64,000 bases of DNA from Chloroflexota bacterium (GTDB lineage: Bacteria; Chloroflexota; Chloroflexia; Thermomicrobiales; JADLAZ01). The stretch lies in contig JADLAZ010000013.1 in assembly GCA_020849725.1 (NCBI GenBank), positions 26,447 to 90,446 of the forward strand, written 5' to 3'. The notes beneath the pieces were generated by a model that worked only from the letters and a program-made list of their open reading frames with translations, was not told the DNA's origin and did no database searches. Below are positions 26,280 through 34,704 of the stretch, in pieces. The translations under genes were made by a program, and so were the position numbers. Within the stretch, counting starts at the first letter, position 1. The number at the start of each line of letters is the position of its first letter.

Positions 26280-27797
26280 TCACCGCCGGCGTCCCAATGC
26301 CAGCGTCGCCAGCCCCACCGTCTCGCGCCAGAGCGCGGGCTGCGCCAGAAAGAGCGTGCCGGCATAGGCCGCCGCGCCGGCGCCGGCCAACATGATCGCC
26401 GCCAGCAGCGCCGGCAGCCCACTCACCGTCAGCAGCGCCAGGTTGAGCGGCGCCACGACGGCGGTCATGCCCAGCACGCCCAGCAGCCCGGGCGCCAGTT
26501 GCCTCAGCATCGCCGCCGGGCGCAGGCCGAGCGTCCGCGCCAGCAGCAGGTAGTTGAGCGGGTAGGTCAGCAGCGCGGCGATCAGATGGGCCGCCGCTAG
26601 CCAGACGACGTCGACACGCCCGCCCAGGTAGAGCAGCGGCGCCAGCACGGCCACGCGGATGACCAGGAACCAGGTCAGCACCTCCGGCCGGCCGATCGCC
26701 TTGTAGATCTCGCCGAAGCTCAGATTGACGACGACGATGGCGCCCATCAGCGCCAGCAGGCTCAGCACCGGCGCCATCTCGGCCCATTTCGGCCCGTAGA
26801 GCGCCGGCGCCAGCACGTTGCTGACCAGCGCCATGCCGACCCCGATCGGCAGCCCGACCAGCGCCAGGTAGCGCAGCGTCTTCAGGAATGCGGCCTCGAG
26901 CCGGCCGCGGTCGTCGGCCAGCTTCGAGAAGGCCGGAAACAGCAGCTTGGTGATGATGCTGGACATCGAGTTGACCGGCAGCGTCGCCAGATTGAAGGCG
27001 ACCAGGAACAGGCCCATGCTCGTCTCGCCCAGTATGCGCCCGCCGATCAGGAAATGCAGGTTGTTCATCAGGAAGATGAGGAAGCCCCAGACCATGACGT
27101 GCTTGCTGAAGTGGACGATCTCGCGGCTCAGCCCCCAGTCGATCGTCAGGCGCGGCCGCCAGGGCGAGACGAACCAGGCCATGATTGTGCCGAAGATCGT
27201 CGCCACGAGGTGACCGTAGATGAGGCTCCAGGCGCCGTGGCCAGCGATGGCGAAGCCGACCGAGGCCAGCAGGTAGCCGGCCGCCGGCGCCAGCTCCAGC
27301 AGCGCCGTCTTGCGGAACTGCAGCTCTTTCTGCAGCAGAAAGGCTTGCACCGAGCCGAAGGCGCTGATGATGAAGGTCACGGCCATCAGCCGCAGCATCG
27401 GCTCGACCAGCTCCTGGCGGAAGTAGTCGGCCGCCAGCGGCGCGACCAGCCAGGCGGCGGCAAACAGCCCCACGCCGGCCAGCAGGCTCAGATAGAAGGC
27501 CGTGTTGGCGGCCTCCTGGACACGGTCGCGGCGGTAGATCAGCGCCGAGCCGACGCCGAGGTCGCGGAAGATGGCCAGCACGTTGATGCAGACCAGCACG
27601 AAGCCGAGCAAGCCGAACGACCACGGGTCCAGCAGCCGCGCCAGCACGACCGTCGAGATGAACGTCAGCGTCTTGCTGCCGGCGTAGGAGAGGGTCATCC
27701 AGCTCAGGCCGCGCACCGCGCGCGTGCCGACGCTCGGCGGCGCGGGCGCTTCCGGTGGCGGCGACTCGGTAGACGTGGCGGCGACCTCGATGGCCAT
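26280..27797 (-). CDS. Wzx-type lipid-linked oligosaccharide flippase
   Basis: 505 residues with about 12-14 membrane helices. The MOP-superfamily start GLSWMTLSYAGSKTLTFIST leads into VVLARLLDPWSFGLLGFVLV. The inner repeat EIVHFSKHVMVWGFLIFLMN and MSSIITKLLFPAFSKLADDR are typical of WzxC/TuaB-like polysaccharide exporters. It would flip undecaprenyl-linked glycan units to the outside, where the GT-C enzymes encoded downstream could act. The start is ATG at 27797 with GAGGGG; a GTG at 27815 is also in frame. No Wzy polymerase or priming transferase is recognised in the window. Confidence 0.9.
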   Translation of the reverse strand: MAIEVAATSTESPPPEAPAPPSVGTRAVRGLSWMTLSYAGSKTLTFISTVVLARLLDPWSFGLLGFVLVCINVLAIFRDLGVGSALIYRRDRVQEAANTAFYLSLLAGVGLFAAAWLVAPLAADYFRQELVEPMLRLMAVTFIISAFGSVQAFLLQKELQFRKTALLELAPAAGYLLASVGFAIAGHGAWSLIYGHLVATIFGTIMAWFVSPWRPRLTIDWGLSREIVHFSKHVMVWGFLIFLMNNLHFLIGGRILGETSMGLFLVAFNLATLPVNSMSSIITKLLFPAFSKLADDRGRLEAAFLKTLRYLALVGLPIGVGMALVSNVLAPALYGPKWAEMAPVLSLLALMGAIVVVNLSFGEIYKAIGRPEVLTWFLVIRVAVLAPLLYLGGRVDVVWLAAAHLIAALLTYPLNYLLLARTLGLRPAAMLRQLAPGLLGVLGMTAVVAPLNLALLTVSGLPALLAAIMLAGAGAAAYAGTLFLAQPALWRETVGLATLALGRRR

Positions 27798-27952
27798 GCG
27801 GTGGCATCCCCTCACCCGGACCGGTGTTTCCTACTCGGCGCTCCAGAATCCCCTACCCGTGTGAGCCTGACAACTCGGTGTCACCCGTCGGCACAGCGGT
27901 CCCACGCTCTGAGAGATCCTCCCTCCTGTCTACGTGTCGGCCGCCGCGTCTG

Positions 27953-29620
27953 TTAGCGCAGGACCATCGCCGGCGCGTCCTCGATCACCGGCACGAAGCG
28001 CAAGCTGGTAGCATCGGCCGGCACATCGTAGACGAGGTGGAGCGTCAGCGTCTCCCCCGGCGGGATCTGGGTCCAAATGCGCACCGGCTGCGGGCAGCCC
28101 GCCGGCGGGCAGCGGCGTGGCCGCGGCCCGAGCATGCGCTTGTTGAGCGAGTCGGTCGGCACGTCGGCGACGGTGACCCGCGCCAGCCCGGCCGGCGTCA
28201 CTGCCTGCACCACCAGATCGCGGCCGACCTGCTGCACCGTGTCGCTGATGTTGGTGGCCCTCAGTTGAATGACAAAGAACGAGCCGGCGGCCGTCTGCGG
28301 CTCGTCGCCCCCCGCGCCGCCGTCGAAGGCCGGGCCGTAGTCGGCGTGGGCCAGGATCGTGTATTGCAGCACCGGCGCCGGATTGGTCGTCCTGAGCGCG
28401 GTGACGGCGGTGGCGCCGGCCGGCAGCGGCGTGTAGCGCCACTCGAAGTAGTGGCGGCCGACATTGCCCATCTCCACTTCAGGGCCGGGCGCGTTGCCGG
28501 GGGTGAAGGTCAGCACCCGCCGCTGAAAGAGCTGGATCAGCACCACCCGCTCCTGGCCGGCAACGCGCACGCTGGCCCAGTACGGCTCGGTGATGGGGTA
28601 GCCCATCGCCTCTTCCCAGTTGAAGACCGTCTCCTCGGCGGACTTGCCGGCCAGGCCGCCCTCCGGGTTGACGACCGGCTGGTTGGCCAGTGGCCCGGTC
28701 TTGTGCCGCTCGACCAGGAAGACCGGCCCGGTCTGGTTCATGAACGTCCAGAAGACATTCGGGATATTGTGGCCAAAGTTCGCGTCGAAATGCTCGATCG
28801 TCGCCGCGCCGGCCAGCGACGGGTTCTCGCCGGTTGCGCCGGTCGGCCCGATCGTCGCGGTGATGCCCTGACCCACGCGCGGCTGGGCGCGATTGGTCAC
28901 GGAGTCGAGCGTCGCCAGGCCGGCGAAGGCGGCGTAGGTCGGCGCGGTCGGGTTGAAGGCGGCCGGGTCGCCGGCGACGGCGATCGGCGCCGGCGTGAAG
29001 CCGCGCCCGAAGGCGGCGTTGCCGAGCTGGACCTGACCGCTGACCATCTCGACGACCAGCAGGCCGTTGGTGATGCCGCCGCGGTTCTTCTGCGACGGGT
29101 TCGTCAGCTCCATGCGCGTCTTGTCGAAGTACTGCACCAGCCGCTTCTGGCTCACGTCACCGAAGCGCTTCCTGGCCGCCTCGTCGAGGTAGGCTTCCTT
29201 GTAGGTCTCAGCGGTGCTGGCGAACGGCTCCGGTCCCCACAGCCACGAGCGCTCAGTCATGCGGCCGGCGACGGGCAGGTCGGCCCGGCTCCAGTAGGCC
29301 TCGATCGCCAGATCGGCGAAGCTCTCGGCGGCGACCGGCGCTGGCGGCAGCAGGCCGGCCGCCAGCAGCAGCGCCGCCAGCAACGACACGCCGCGGGTGA
29401 TGAGGCGGGTGCGGGGCGCTTTCGGGCGGCGGTTGGGGCCGGCGATGGTGGGGCCGGCGGTTGAAACCGCGCCTAGAGGGCGCTGCGGCGCCACGAAGTC
29501 CGCCTTCGCGGACTGGGTTTCGTGTCGGCCTAACCCACGAAGGTGGGTTTCGTGGCCCGCAGGCCCTCTAGGTGCGGTTTCAACCGCCGGCCCCACCGCC
29601 GGCTTCCAGATCTTCATCAT
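27953..29620 (-). CDS. Secreted protein of Chloroflexota-type family with DUF4352-like C-terminus
   Basis: 555 residues. The hydrophobic export signal (GVSLLAALLLAAGLLPPAPV) lies at about residues 77-96 instead of at the N-terminus. The mature part contains RSWLWGPEPFASTAETYKEA, VQYFDKTRMELTNPSQKNRG and ITNGLLVVEMVSGQVQLGN, a pattern I associate with secreted proteins of Chloroflexota; its function is unknown. The last 130 residues look like an immunoglobulin-like DUF4352 domain (FFVIQLRATNISDTVQQVGR). The start ATG at 29620 overlaps the stop of the upstream GT gene (ATGA). About 48 codons of the N-terminal extension are coded by the palindromic element at 29450-29594. An alternative is initiation at GTG just before the signal segment, but it has no clear ribosome site. 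Confidence 0.78.
   Translation of the reverse strand: MMKIWKPAVGPAVETAPRGPAGHETHLRGLGRHETQSAKADFVAPQRPLGAVSTAGPTIAGPNRRPKAPRTRLITRGVSLLAALLLAAGLLPPAPVAAESFADLAIEAYWSRADLPVAGRMTERSWLWGPEPFASTAETYKEAYLDEAARKRFGDVSQKRLVQYFDKTRMELTNPSQKNRGGITNGLLVVEMVSGQVQLGNAAFGRGFTPAPIAVAGDPAAFNPTAPTYAAFAGLATLDSVTNRAQPRVGQGITATIGPTGATGENPSLAGAATIEHFDANFGHNIPNVFWTFMNQTGPVFLVERHKTGPLANQPVVNPEGGLAGKSAEETVFNWEEAMGYPITEPYWASVRVAGQERVVLIQLFQRRVLTFTPGNAPGPEVEMGNVGRHYFEWRYTPLPAGATAVTALRTTNPAPVLQYTILAHADYGPAFDGGAGGDEPQTAAGSFFVIQLRATNISDTVQQVGRDLVVQAVTPAGLARVTVADVPTDSLNKRMLGPRPRRCPPAGCPQPVRIWTQIPPGETLTLHLVYDVPADATSLRFVPVIEDAPAMVLR
29450..29594. repeat. 145-bp palindromic element inside a coding sequence
   Basis: Terminal inverted repeats of 31 bp (29450-29480 and 29564-29594) match at 30 positions; each arm includes GGCGGTTGAAACCGC and CTAGAGGG. 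The interior holds further inverted segments around CACGAAGTCCGCC and CCCACGAAGGTGGG. It sits in frame near the 5' end of the secreted-protein gene at 27953-29620. It looks like a dispersed miniature repeat of the MITE/REP kind. No transposase is nearby. Confidence 0.9.
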
Positions 29621-30864
29621 GGACGACTCATTTCCAGTGTGGTGCGTGGTTCCGGGGCGAGCGCCGTCAGGCGCTCCTCAATCAGCGCGCCGATGTCGGC
29701 GGCTCGGTCGGGCCAGGCATTCTGGCGGGCGATGGCCAGCCGCGCCACCCGGCCCTGGTCGCGAACCGCCAGCGCCGCGTCGACGGCGGCCAGGAAGCCA
29801 TCCGTGCCGGCGCCCAGGTGCAGGTGCCCGACCAGCGGCTCGGCCAGCGCCGCCAGCGACGGCAGCGGCGTCGCCGCCACCGGCCGGCCGGCGGCCAGGT
29901 ACTCGTGCAGCTTGAGCGGGTAGATCGCGCTGGTGTGGCGGTCCAGCACGAACGGGATCGTCGCCACGTCCAGCCCGGCCAGGTAGCCGGGCAGCGCCGC
30001 CCGCGGCTGGAGGCCGAGGAAGTGGACGTTCGGGAAGCGCGCCAGCGCCGCCTGGTCGAACCACTGGCCATGCACCGGCCCGATCAACACCCACTGCAGG
30101 TCCGGCCGGGCCGCGGCACAGGCCGCCAGCAGCGCCTGATCGACGCGGAAATCCAGCACGCCGACGAAGCCGACGCGCGGGCCGGGGATGGCCGCCAGGT
30201 CGGCCGGCACGACCGTCGCCGGGTCGAGCGCCTGCGCAAACAGGTCGACGTCGGCGGCGTTCGGCACGGTGAACGTGAACGGGTTATAGCCGCCCTTGGT
30301 GCGCTTCAACTCGTCCGACGAGCAGATCACCAGATCGACCCGGCCGAGCAGGTCGCGCTCGATGGCGGCGCTGAAGACCGGGGCGCGCGGCTCGGTCGCT
30401 GTCTCGTCGGTGCAGTGGTAGAGGCTGAGGCGCTCGTCGAGCCGGCCCAGCACGCCCCGCCCGAAGACCGGGCTGAATGAGAGCCACAGGAGCGGCCGCT
30501 GGAAGCCGAGCGCGCTCGCTGCCCGCCGCACTGCCGCCCGAAACGGCACGAGATTCGCCGCCACCACCGCGTCCGACAGCCAGCGCTGCCGGATCTTGCC
30601 GAAGGGCACGATCGGCGGCACGGTCAGCACGTGCAAGCCGTCGCGCACGTGGCGCAGCGCCGGCCGCCGCCCGGTCCAGGCTGCCAGTCGGTCGCGCGTC
30701 TCCGGCGTCTGCCGTGTGCGCGCTGCACTGACCACATTCAGCGGCGGGTCGACGAACAGGACCGTATTGCGCCGTGCCAGCTCCGCCGCCAGGTGGTGGC
30801 GGCTGGTCTGAAACGGGTGGTCCCAGGGGTGAACGGAGATGCAGATGATCTGGTCGTTGGTCAT
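29617..30864 (-). CDS. Glycosyltransferase, GT-B fold (TuaH/GumK-like)
   Basis: 415 residues. It begins DQIICISVHPWDHPFQTSRH and has VLFVDPPLNVVS, then a GT-B C-terminal domain: PGPRVGFVGVLDFRVDQALL, LQWVLIGPVHGQ, FPNVHFLGLQPRAALPGYLA and IYPLKLHEYLAAGRPVAATP. This is the pattern of family 1/4-like transferases such as teichuronic acid TuaH. It probably adds a sugar to the lipid-linked glycan. The start ATG at 30864 has a poor ribosome site next to a C-rich arm; the frame upstream is repeat DNA. Its stop overlaps the secreted-protein start (ATGA). Confidence 0.87.
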   Translation of the reverse strand: MTNDQIICISVHPWDHPFQTSRHHLAAELARRNTVLFVDPPLNVVSAARTRQTPETRDRLAAWTGRRPALRHVRDGLHVLTVPPIVPFGKIRQRWLSDAVVAANLVPFRAAVRRAASALGFQRPLLWLSFSPVFGRGVLGRLDERLSLYHCTDETATEPRAPVFSAAIERDLLGRVDLVICSSDELKRTKGGYNPFTFTVPNAADVDLFAQALDPATVVPADLAAIPGPRVGFVGVLDFRVDQALLAACAAARPDLQWVLIGPVHGQWFDQAALARFPNVHFLGLQPRAALPGYLAGLDVATIPFVLDRHTSAIYPLKLHEYLAAGRPVAATPLPSLAALAEPLVGHLHLGAGTDGFLAAVDAALAVRDQGRVARLAIARQNAWPDRAADIGALIEERLTALAPEPRTTLEMSRP

Positions 30865-30868
30865 AGGT

Positions 30869-31092
30869 GCTGGGGGGGTGGGGGTCGGGGGTCGGGGGTC
30901 AGGGATCGGGGGTCGGGGGTCAGGGATCGAGGGCTGGGAATAGGGGCCCTCGCCCTCGCCCACCGCGGTGGGCGAGGCAACCGGCATCTCCTGAGGCGCC
31001 ACGGCCGATCCTCTCCCCCTCTGGGAGAGGGTTAGGGTGAGGGACCTTCCTGCCCCCGACCCCTGACCCCTGATCCCCAACCCCCGGTCCCT
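30869..31092. repeat. Bracketed intergenic repeat upstream of GT-B gene
   Basis: G-tract arm 30874-30935 (GGGGGTCGGGGGTCAGGGATC-like units) and inverted C-tract arm 31050-31092 (CCCCTGA units) reach the start of the GT gene and the stop of the radical SAM gene. Inside are a perfect 24-bp palindrome at 30954-30977 (half-site CCTCGCCCACCG) and, at 31011-31043, a CCTCTCCCCCTCTGGGAG hairpin followed by GGGTTAGGGTGAGGG, related to the spacer at 21892-21991. Confidence 0.87.
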
Positions 31093-32230
31093 ACCGCATC
31101 CACAGGAAGCAGCAGCGATCGCAGACGGGGAAGAGGCCCTTCTTGACCTCGCGGCGGAACTCGACGTACTTCTCGTTGTTCCAGATCTCCTTGAAGCTCT
31201 GGTCGTGCAAGTTGCCCATGTTGTACTGCAGGCAGGGGCTAACGTTGCCGCTGGGCAGGATGGCGGCATAGGCCCAGGGGGAGATGCAGCGGCGGTTGCT
31301 GTTGAAGTGCTCGCCGTAGTAGGCCTTGATGCCCTCGTCGTCCAGGTCGGGCAGCCAGGTGAGGCGGAAGGGGTACGTGCCTTCCTTCACCCGGTTCATA
31401 TTCTCGACCAGCTTGTCGCCGTCGATGCCGACGTCCTCGATCACGAAGCTGTCCCACTGGCTGGTGGTCGTGCCGAACTTCTGCTTGAAGACGCGGTTGT
31501 GCTGCGCCGCGACATCGGCCGAGGTGTATTGCAGGTGCTGGAAGTTCAGCCAGCCGATGCCGACATCCTCCTGCACCAGCAGGTCGGCGAAGTCGCGCAT
31601 CTGGTGGTAGTTCCAGGTCGAGACGACGAAGTTGACGTTGATGATCGGGTGGTCCTTGCCCAACTGCTGCTTGTACTTGTCGATCGTGCGGATGCCGGCC
31701 AGGGCGCGTTTGAAAATGTCCTTGCCGCCGCGGATCTGGTCGTGGGTGTCGGGCATGCCGTCGACGGAGACGGTGAAATGCTCGACCAGCCCCTCCTTAA
31801 CCATGATCTCGGCGTAGCGGCCGAGCAGCATGCCGTTGGTGATGATGTGGACGCGCAGCTCGTTCTTCTGCAGGTGCTCCAGCAGCGGGTACAGCTCGCG
31901 GTAGAGCAGCGTCTCGCCGCCGATGAGCGTGATCTTCGGCTTCCAGTCGGCGATCTCGTCGATGACCTCTTTGATGCGGTCGAGCGTCATCAACTGGTCG
32001 AGCGAGTCTTTCTCCATGCCGTAGGCGAAGCCGGACTCGCCCCAGATGTCGCACATCTTGCAGCGCAGGTTGCAGCGGTAGGTCAGGTAGAGCGTGATCT
32101 CGTCGGGGGCGAGACTCTGGCCGTCAAGCAGCCGGTGGCTCACCTCGATGCTGGCCTTCTTGCGCAGCACCTGCGCGGCCATGCTTGGGTTCTTGACGGC
32201 ACGCTTGACCTTGTCGACCGTGATCAGCAT
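31091..32230 (-). CDS. Radical SAM protein with SPASM-type C-terminus
   Basis: 379 residues. The radical-SAM 4Fe-4S site CNLRCKMC (Cys53, 57, 60) follows ITLYLTYR; the GGETL motif for SAM binding is ITLIGGETLLYRELYPLL. The C-terminal region has extra cysteines (RRCISPWAYAAILPSGNVSP, PCLQYN, CDRCC) as in SPASM auxiliary-cluster domains. It makes a 5'-deoxyadenosyl radical from SAM to modify an unknown substrate. It is the promoter-proximal gene of the minus-strand glycan locus, 226 nt before the GT-B gene. A role in sugar or lipid modification, or in peptide maturation, is possible. The start ATG at 32230 has AGGAAGATAGGG upstream. Confidence 0.9.
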   Translation of the reverse strand: MLITVDKVKRAVKNPSMAAQVLRKKASIEVSHRLLDGQSLAPDEITLYLTYRCNLRCKMCDIWGESGFAYGMEKDSLDQLMTLDRIKEVIDEIADWKPKITLIGGETLLYRELYPLLEHLQKNELRVHIITNGMLLGRYAEIMVKEGLVEHFTVSVDGMPDTHDQIRGGKDIFKRALAGIRTIDKYKQQLGKDHPIINVNFVVSTWNYHQMRDFADLLVQEDVGIGWLNFQHLQYTSADVAAQHNRVFKQKFGTTTSQWDSFVIEDVGIDGDKLVENMNRVKEGTYPFRLTWLPDLDDEGIKAYYGEHFNSNRRCISPWAYAAILPSGNVSPCLQYNMGNLHDQSFKEIWNNEKYVEFRREVKKGLFPVCDRCCFLWMR

Positions 32231-32485
32231 GGTGCCCTATCTTCCTGCCGGCTGACGGCAAGCGCGGCGCAGTGGCGGCCGCCTACGAGAGATATCGGTC
32301 GCGTGGCGCCGCCGGACGAGTCTGGCGTGGGCAACGCGCGCCGGCGATGCGCGACGCATCACACAGGACTACGACCGGCCAGCGGCCGGTGTTTCCCAGA
32401 GTCCCCGGCGCTAAACAAGCGACACGCCTGTGCCGTAGGATTCTGGGGCCGGGCGTGCCGGCGCTGAGGGAGGAAGACAGCCACT

Positions 32486-33532
32486 ATGGCACAGCAACGC
32501 GTCCTGGTCACCGGCGGCGCCGGGTTCCTGGGCATCAACCTCTGCCGGGCGCTGATCGCGCGCGGCTACGCGATCACCAGTCTCGACATCGCTGACTTTG
32601 CCGATCCCGATCTGCGCGACAAGGTGCGCGCCGTGCGCGGCGACATCCGCGACCCGCGCGCCGTCGATGAGGCGATGGCCGGCGTCGATCTCGTCGTCCA
32701 CACCGCCGCGGCGCTGCCGCTGTACACGCCGGAGGATATCTACACGACCGACGTCGACGGCACGCGCGTCGTGCTGGAGTCGGCGCTGCGGCACGGCGTC
32801 CAGCGGGCGGTCCACATCTCGTCGACCGCCGTCTACGGCATCCCCGACCACCACCCGCTGCTGGAGAACGACAAGCTGCAAGGGGTCGGCCCCTACGGCC
32901 AGGCCAAGATCCAGGCCGAGATGGTGGCGCTGGAGGTGCGCGCCAAAGGCATGCCGGTGGCGATCCTGCGGCCGAAGTCGTTCATCGGCCCGGAGCGGCT
33001 CGGCGTGTTCGCGCTGCTCTACGACTGGGCGATCGACGGCAAGAACTTCCCGGTGCTGGGCAGCGGCAACAACCTGTATCAATACCTGGACGTCAGCGAC
33101 CTGTGCGACGCCATCCTGCTGTGCCTGACGCTGCCGGTCGAGCAGATCAACGACACCTTCAACGTCGGCGCCAAGGAGTTCGGCACGGCGAAGGATGATT
33201 TCCAGGCGGTGCTGGACGCCGCCGGCCACGGCAAGAAGGTGATCCCGGTGCCGGCGCTGCCGGCAATCTGGGCGCTGCGCGTGCTGGACGCCGTCCGGCT
33301 GTCGCCGCTGTACAAGTGGGTCTACGAGACGATCACCCAGGACTCGTTCGTCTCGATCGAGAAGGCTGAGACGCAGCTCGGCTACGCGCCGAAGTACTCG
33401 AACAAGCAGGCGCTGCTGCGCAACTTCGAGTGGTACTGCGCCCACCGGGCCGAGTTCGCCGCCGCCTCGGGTATCACCCACCGCGCGCCGTGGAAGCAGG
33501 GCGCGCTCGGGCTGGTGAAGAAGGTCTTCTGA
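32486..33532 (+). CDS. NAD-dependent epimerase/dehydratase (extended SDR)
   Basis: 348 residues. It has VLVTGGAGFLGINLCRALIA (glycine-rich NAD site), DLVVHTAAALPLY, ISSTAVYGIPDHHPLLENDK, YGQAK (Tyr-X3-Lys) and LRPKSFIGPERLG. It acts on a nucleotide sugar or related sugar/sterol-like substrate; I cannot fix which. It is divergent from the radical SAM gene across a 255-nt promoter region and so is probably linked to the glycan locus. The start is ATG at 32486 with GAGGGAGGAAG. Confidence 0.88.
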   Translation: MAQQRVLVTGGAGFLGINLCRALIARGYAITSLDIADFADPDLRDKVRAVRGDIRDPRAVDEAMAGVDLVVHTAAALPLYTPEDIYTTDVDGTRVVLESALRHGVQRAVHISSTAVYGIPDHHPLLENDKLQGVGPYGQAKIQAEMVALEVRAKGMPVAILRPKSFIGPERLGVFALLYDWAIDGKNFPVLGSGNNLYQYLDVSDLCDAILLCLTLPVEQINDTFNVGAKEFGTAKDDFQAVLDAAGHGKKVIPVPALPAIWALRVLDAVRLSPLYKWVYETITQDSFVSIEKAETQLGYAPKYSNKQALLRNFEWYCAHRAEFAAASGITHRAPWKQGALGLVKKVF

Positions 33533-33622
33533 GCGAAGGGCAGCGGGTGCAGCCCTGCTCCTCGCGGGCGTCCCCTCGAGGGTATACTGACGCCGCTACG
33601 AGCCCACGCGAGGAGACATCCA

Positions 33623-34213
33623 ATGGCGATGGCGCAGCGGCTCATGACCGCGCAGGACCTGTGGGCATTGCCGCAGGATGGCCAGCGGCACTGGCTGATT
33701 GCAGGAGAACTGCACGCGCTGACGCCCAGCGGCGCGAGCCACGGCCGCCACGTGATGCACCTGTCCATTCCGCTGGGCTCATTCGTCTACCGTCACGACC
33801 TCGGGGCGGTGTACGCGGCCGAAACGGGCTTTCAACTCTCGCGTGATCCTGACACTATCCTGGGTGCTGACCTCGCCTTCGTCCGGAACGACCGCGTCGA
33901 GCCGCTTGGCGGGCGGGAAACATCCTACTTCGAGGGCCATCCCGACCTGGCGGTCGAGGTGGTGTCGCCGAACGACACGCGCCGCGAGGTCGCCGACAAG
34001 GTTGAGGTGTGGCTCGCGCACGGCACACCGGTCGTGCTGGTGATCGAGCCCCGCCAACGCCAGGTGACGCTGCACCGGCCCGGCGCGGGACCAGGGCAGC
34101 GCGCGCGCCGGACGCTGACTGAGGACGACGATCTCGTCATCGACGACCTGTTTCCCGGCTGGTCCCTGCCGGTGGCGTCGCTGTTCGCGGAGCGGCCGGC
34201 GCTCGCTGAGTAG
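33623..34213 (+). CDS. Uma2-family (DUF820) putative PD-(D/E)XK endonuclease
   Basis: 196 residues, the usual Uma2 length. It begins AQRLMTAQDLWALPQDGQRH and has LIAGELHALTPSGASHGRHV, then the nuclease-like core GADLAFVRND, EGHPDLAVEVVSPND and VADKVEVWLAHGTPVVLVIE. Uma2 proteins have a restriction-endonuclease fold; their cellular role is not established. A -10-like TATACT at 33583-33588 and GAGGAGA precede the ATG. A truncated homologue lies tail-to-tail at 34270-34650. Confidence 0.88.
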   Translation: MAMAQRLMTAQDLWALPQDGQRHWLIAGELHALTPSGASHGRHVMHLSIPLGSFVYRHDLGAVYAAETGFQLSRDPDTILGADLAFVRNDRVEPLGGRETSYFEGHPDLAVEVVSPNDTRREVADKVEVWLAHGTPVVLVIEPRQRQVTLHRPGAGPGQRARRTLTEDDDLVIDDLFPGWSLPVASLFAERPALAE

Positions 34214-34269
34214 CGCAGCGCGCAGTCGTCGGCATCGTGTCGGCCAGGACGGCCGACCCGCCGGTGCCG

Positions 34270-34650
34270 TTACAGCGCCGGCTCGTCGGCGAAGAAGGCC
34301 GCGACCGGCAGCGACCAGTCCCCAAACAACGTCGGGACGGTCAAGGTGTCGGCCTCAGTCAACGTCTGCACCCTGACATCGGTCGGCGCGCTCGTGGGCT
34401 GGTGGACCTCGACCTGCCGACGCCACGGATCGAGTACGATCACGACCTTCGTGCCGTGCGCGAGCCACGTCTGAACCTTGTCGGCGACCTCGCTGTAGCG
34501 GTCCGTGGGCGACACGGTCTCGACAACCAGCGCTGGTGCGCCGGGAAAGTAGCGGTCACCCGGTTGGCGCGCCGCGAAGCGCCGCACGCGCTCGCGCTCG
34601 ACAAAGGCCAGGTCGCCCGCCAGGACGGTGTCAGGGTCGCTCGCCGGCAT
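34270..34650 (-). pseudogene. Truncated Uma2-family gene, N-terminal third missing
   Basis: 126 codons that match only the C-terminal two-thirds of a Uma2 protein: SDPDTVLAGDLAFVERERV aligns with residues from about 72 of the gene at 33623-34213, then ALVVETVSPTDRYSEVADKV and VQTWLAHGTKVVIVLDPWRR. The first about 70 residues are absent because the frame stops at the aroA promoter region. It could still be translated from ATG at 34650, which has no good ribosome site. It is most likely a remnant. Confidence 0.7.
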
Positions 34651-34675
34651 GGCCGTTCTGACCCCGGCCGGCTGC

Positions 34676-34681
34676 TATACT
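34676..34681 (+). promoter_or_regulatory. Extended -10 element for aroA
   Basis: TGCTATACT gives a TATACT -10 box with a TG extension. The -35 match (GCCGTT, 18 nt upstream) is poor. The leader would be only about 17 nt, mostly the AGGAGG ribosome site. Confidence 0.4.
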
Positions 34682-34704
34682 CCCGCCGACAGGAGGCGCG
34701 ACGC

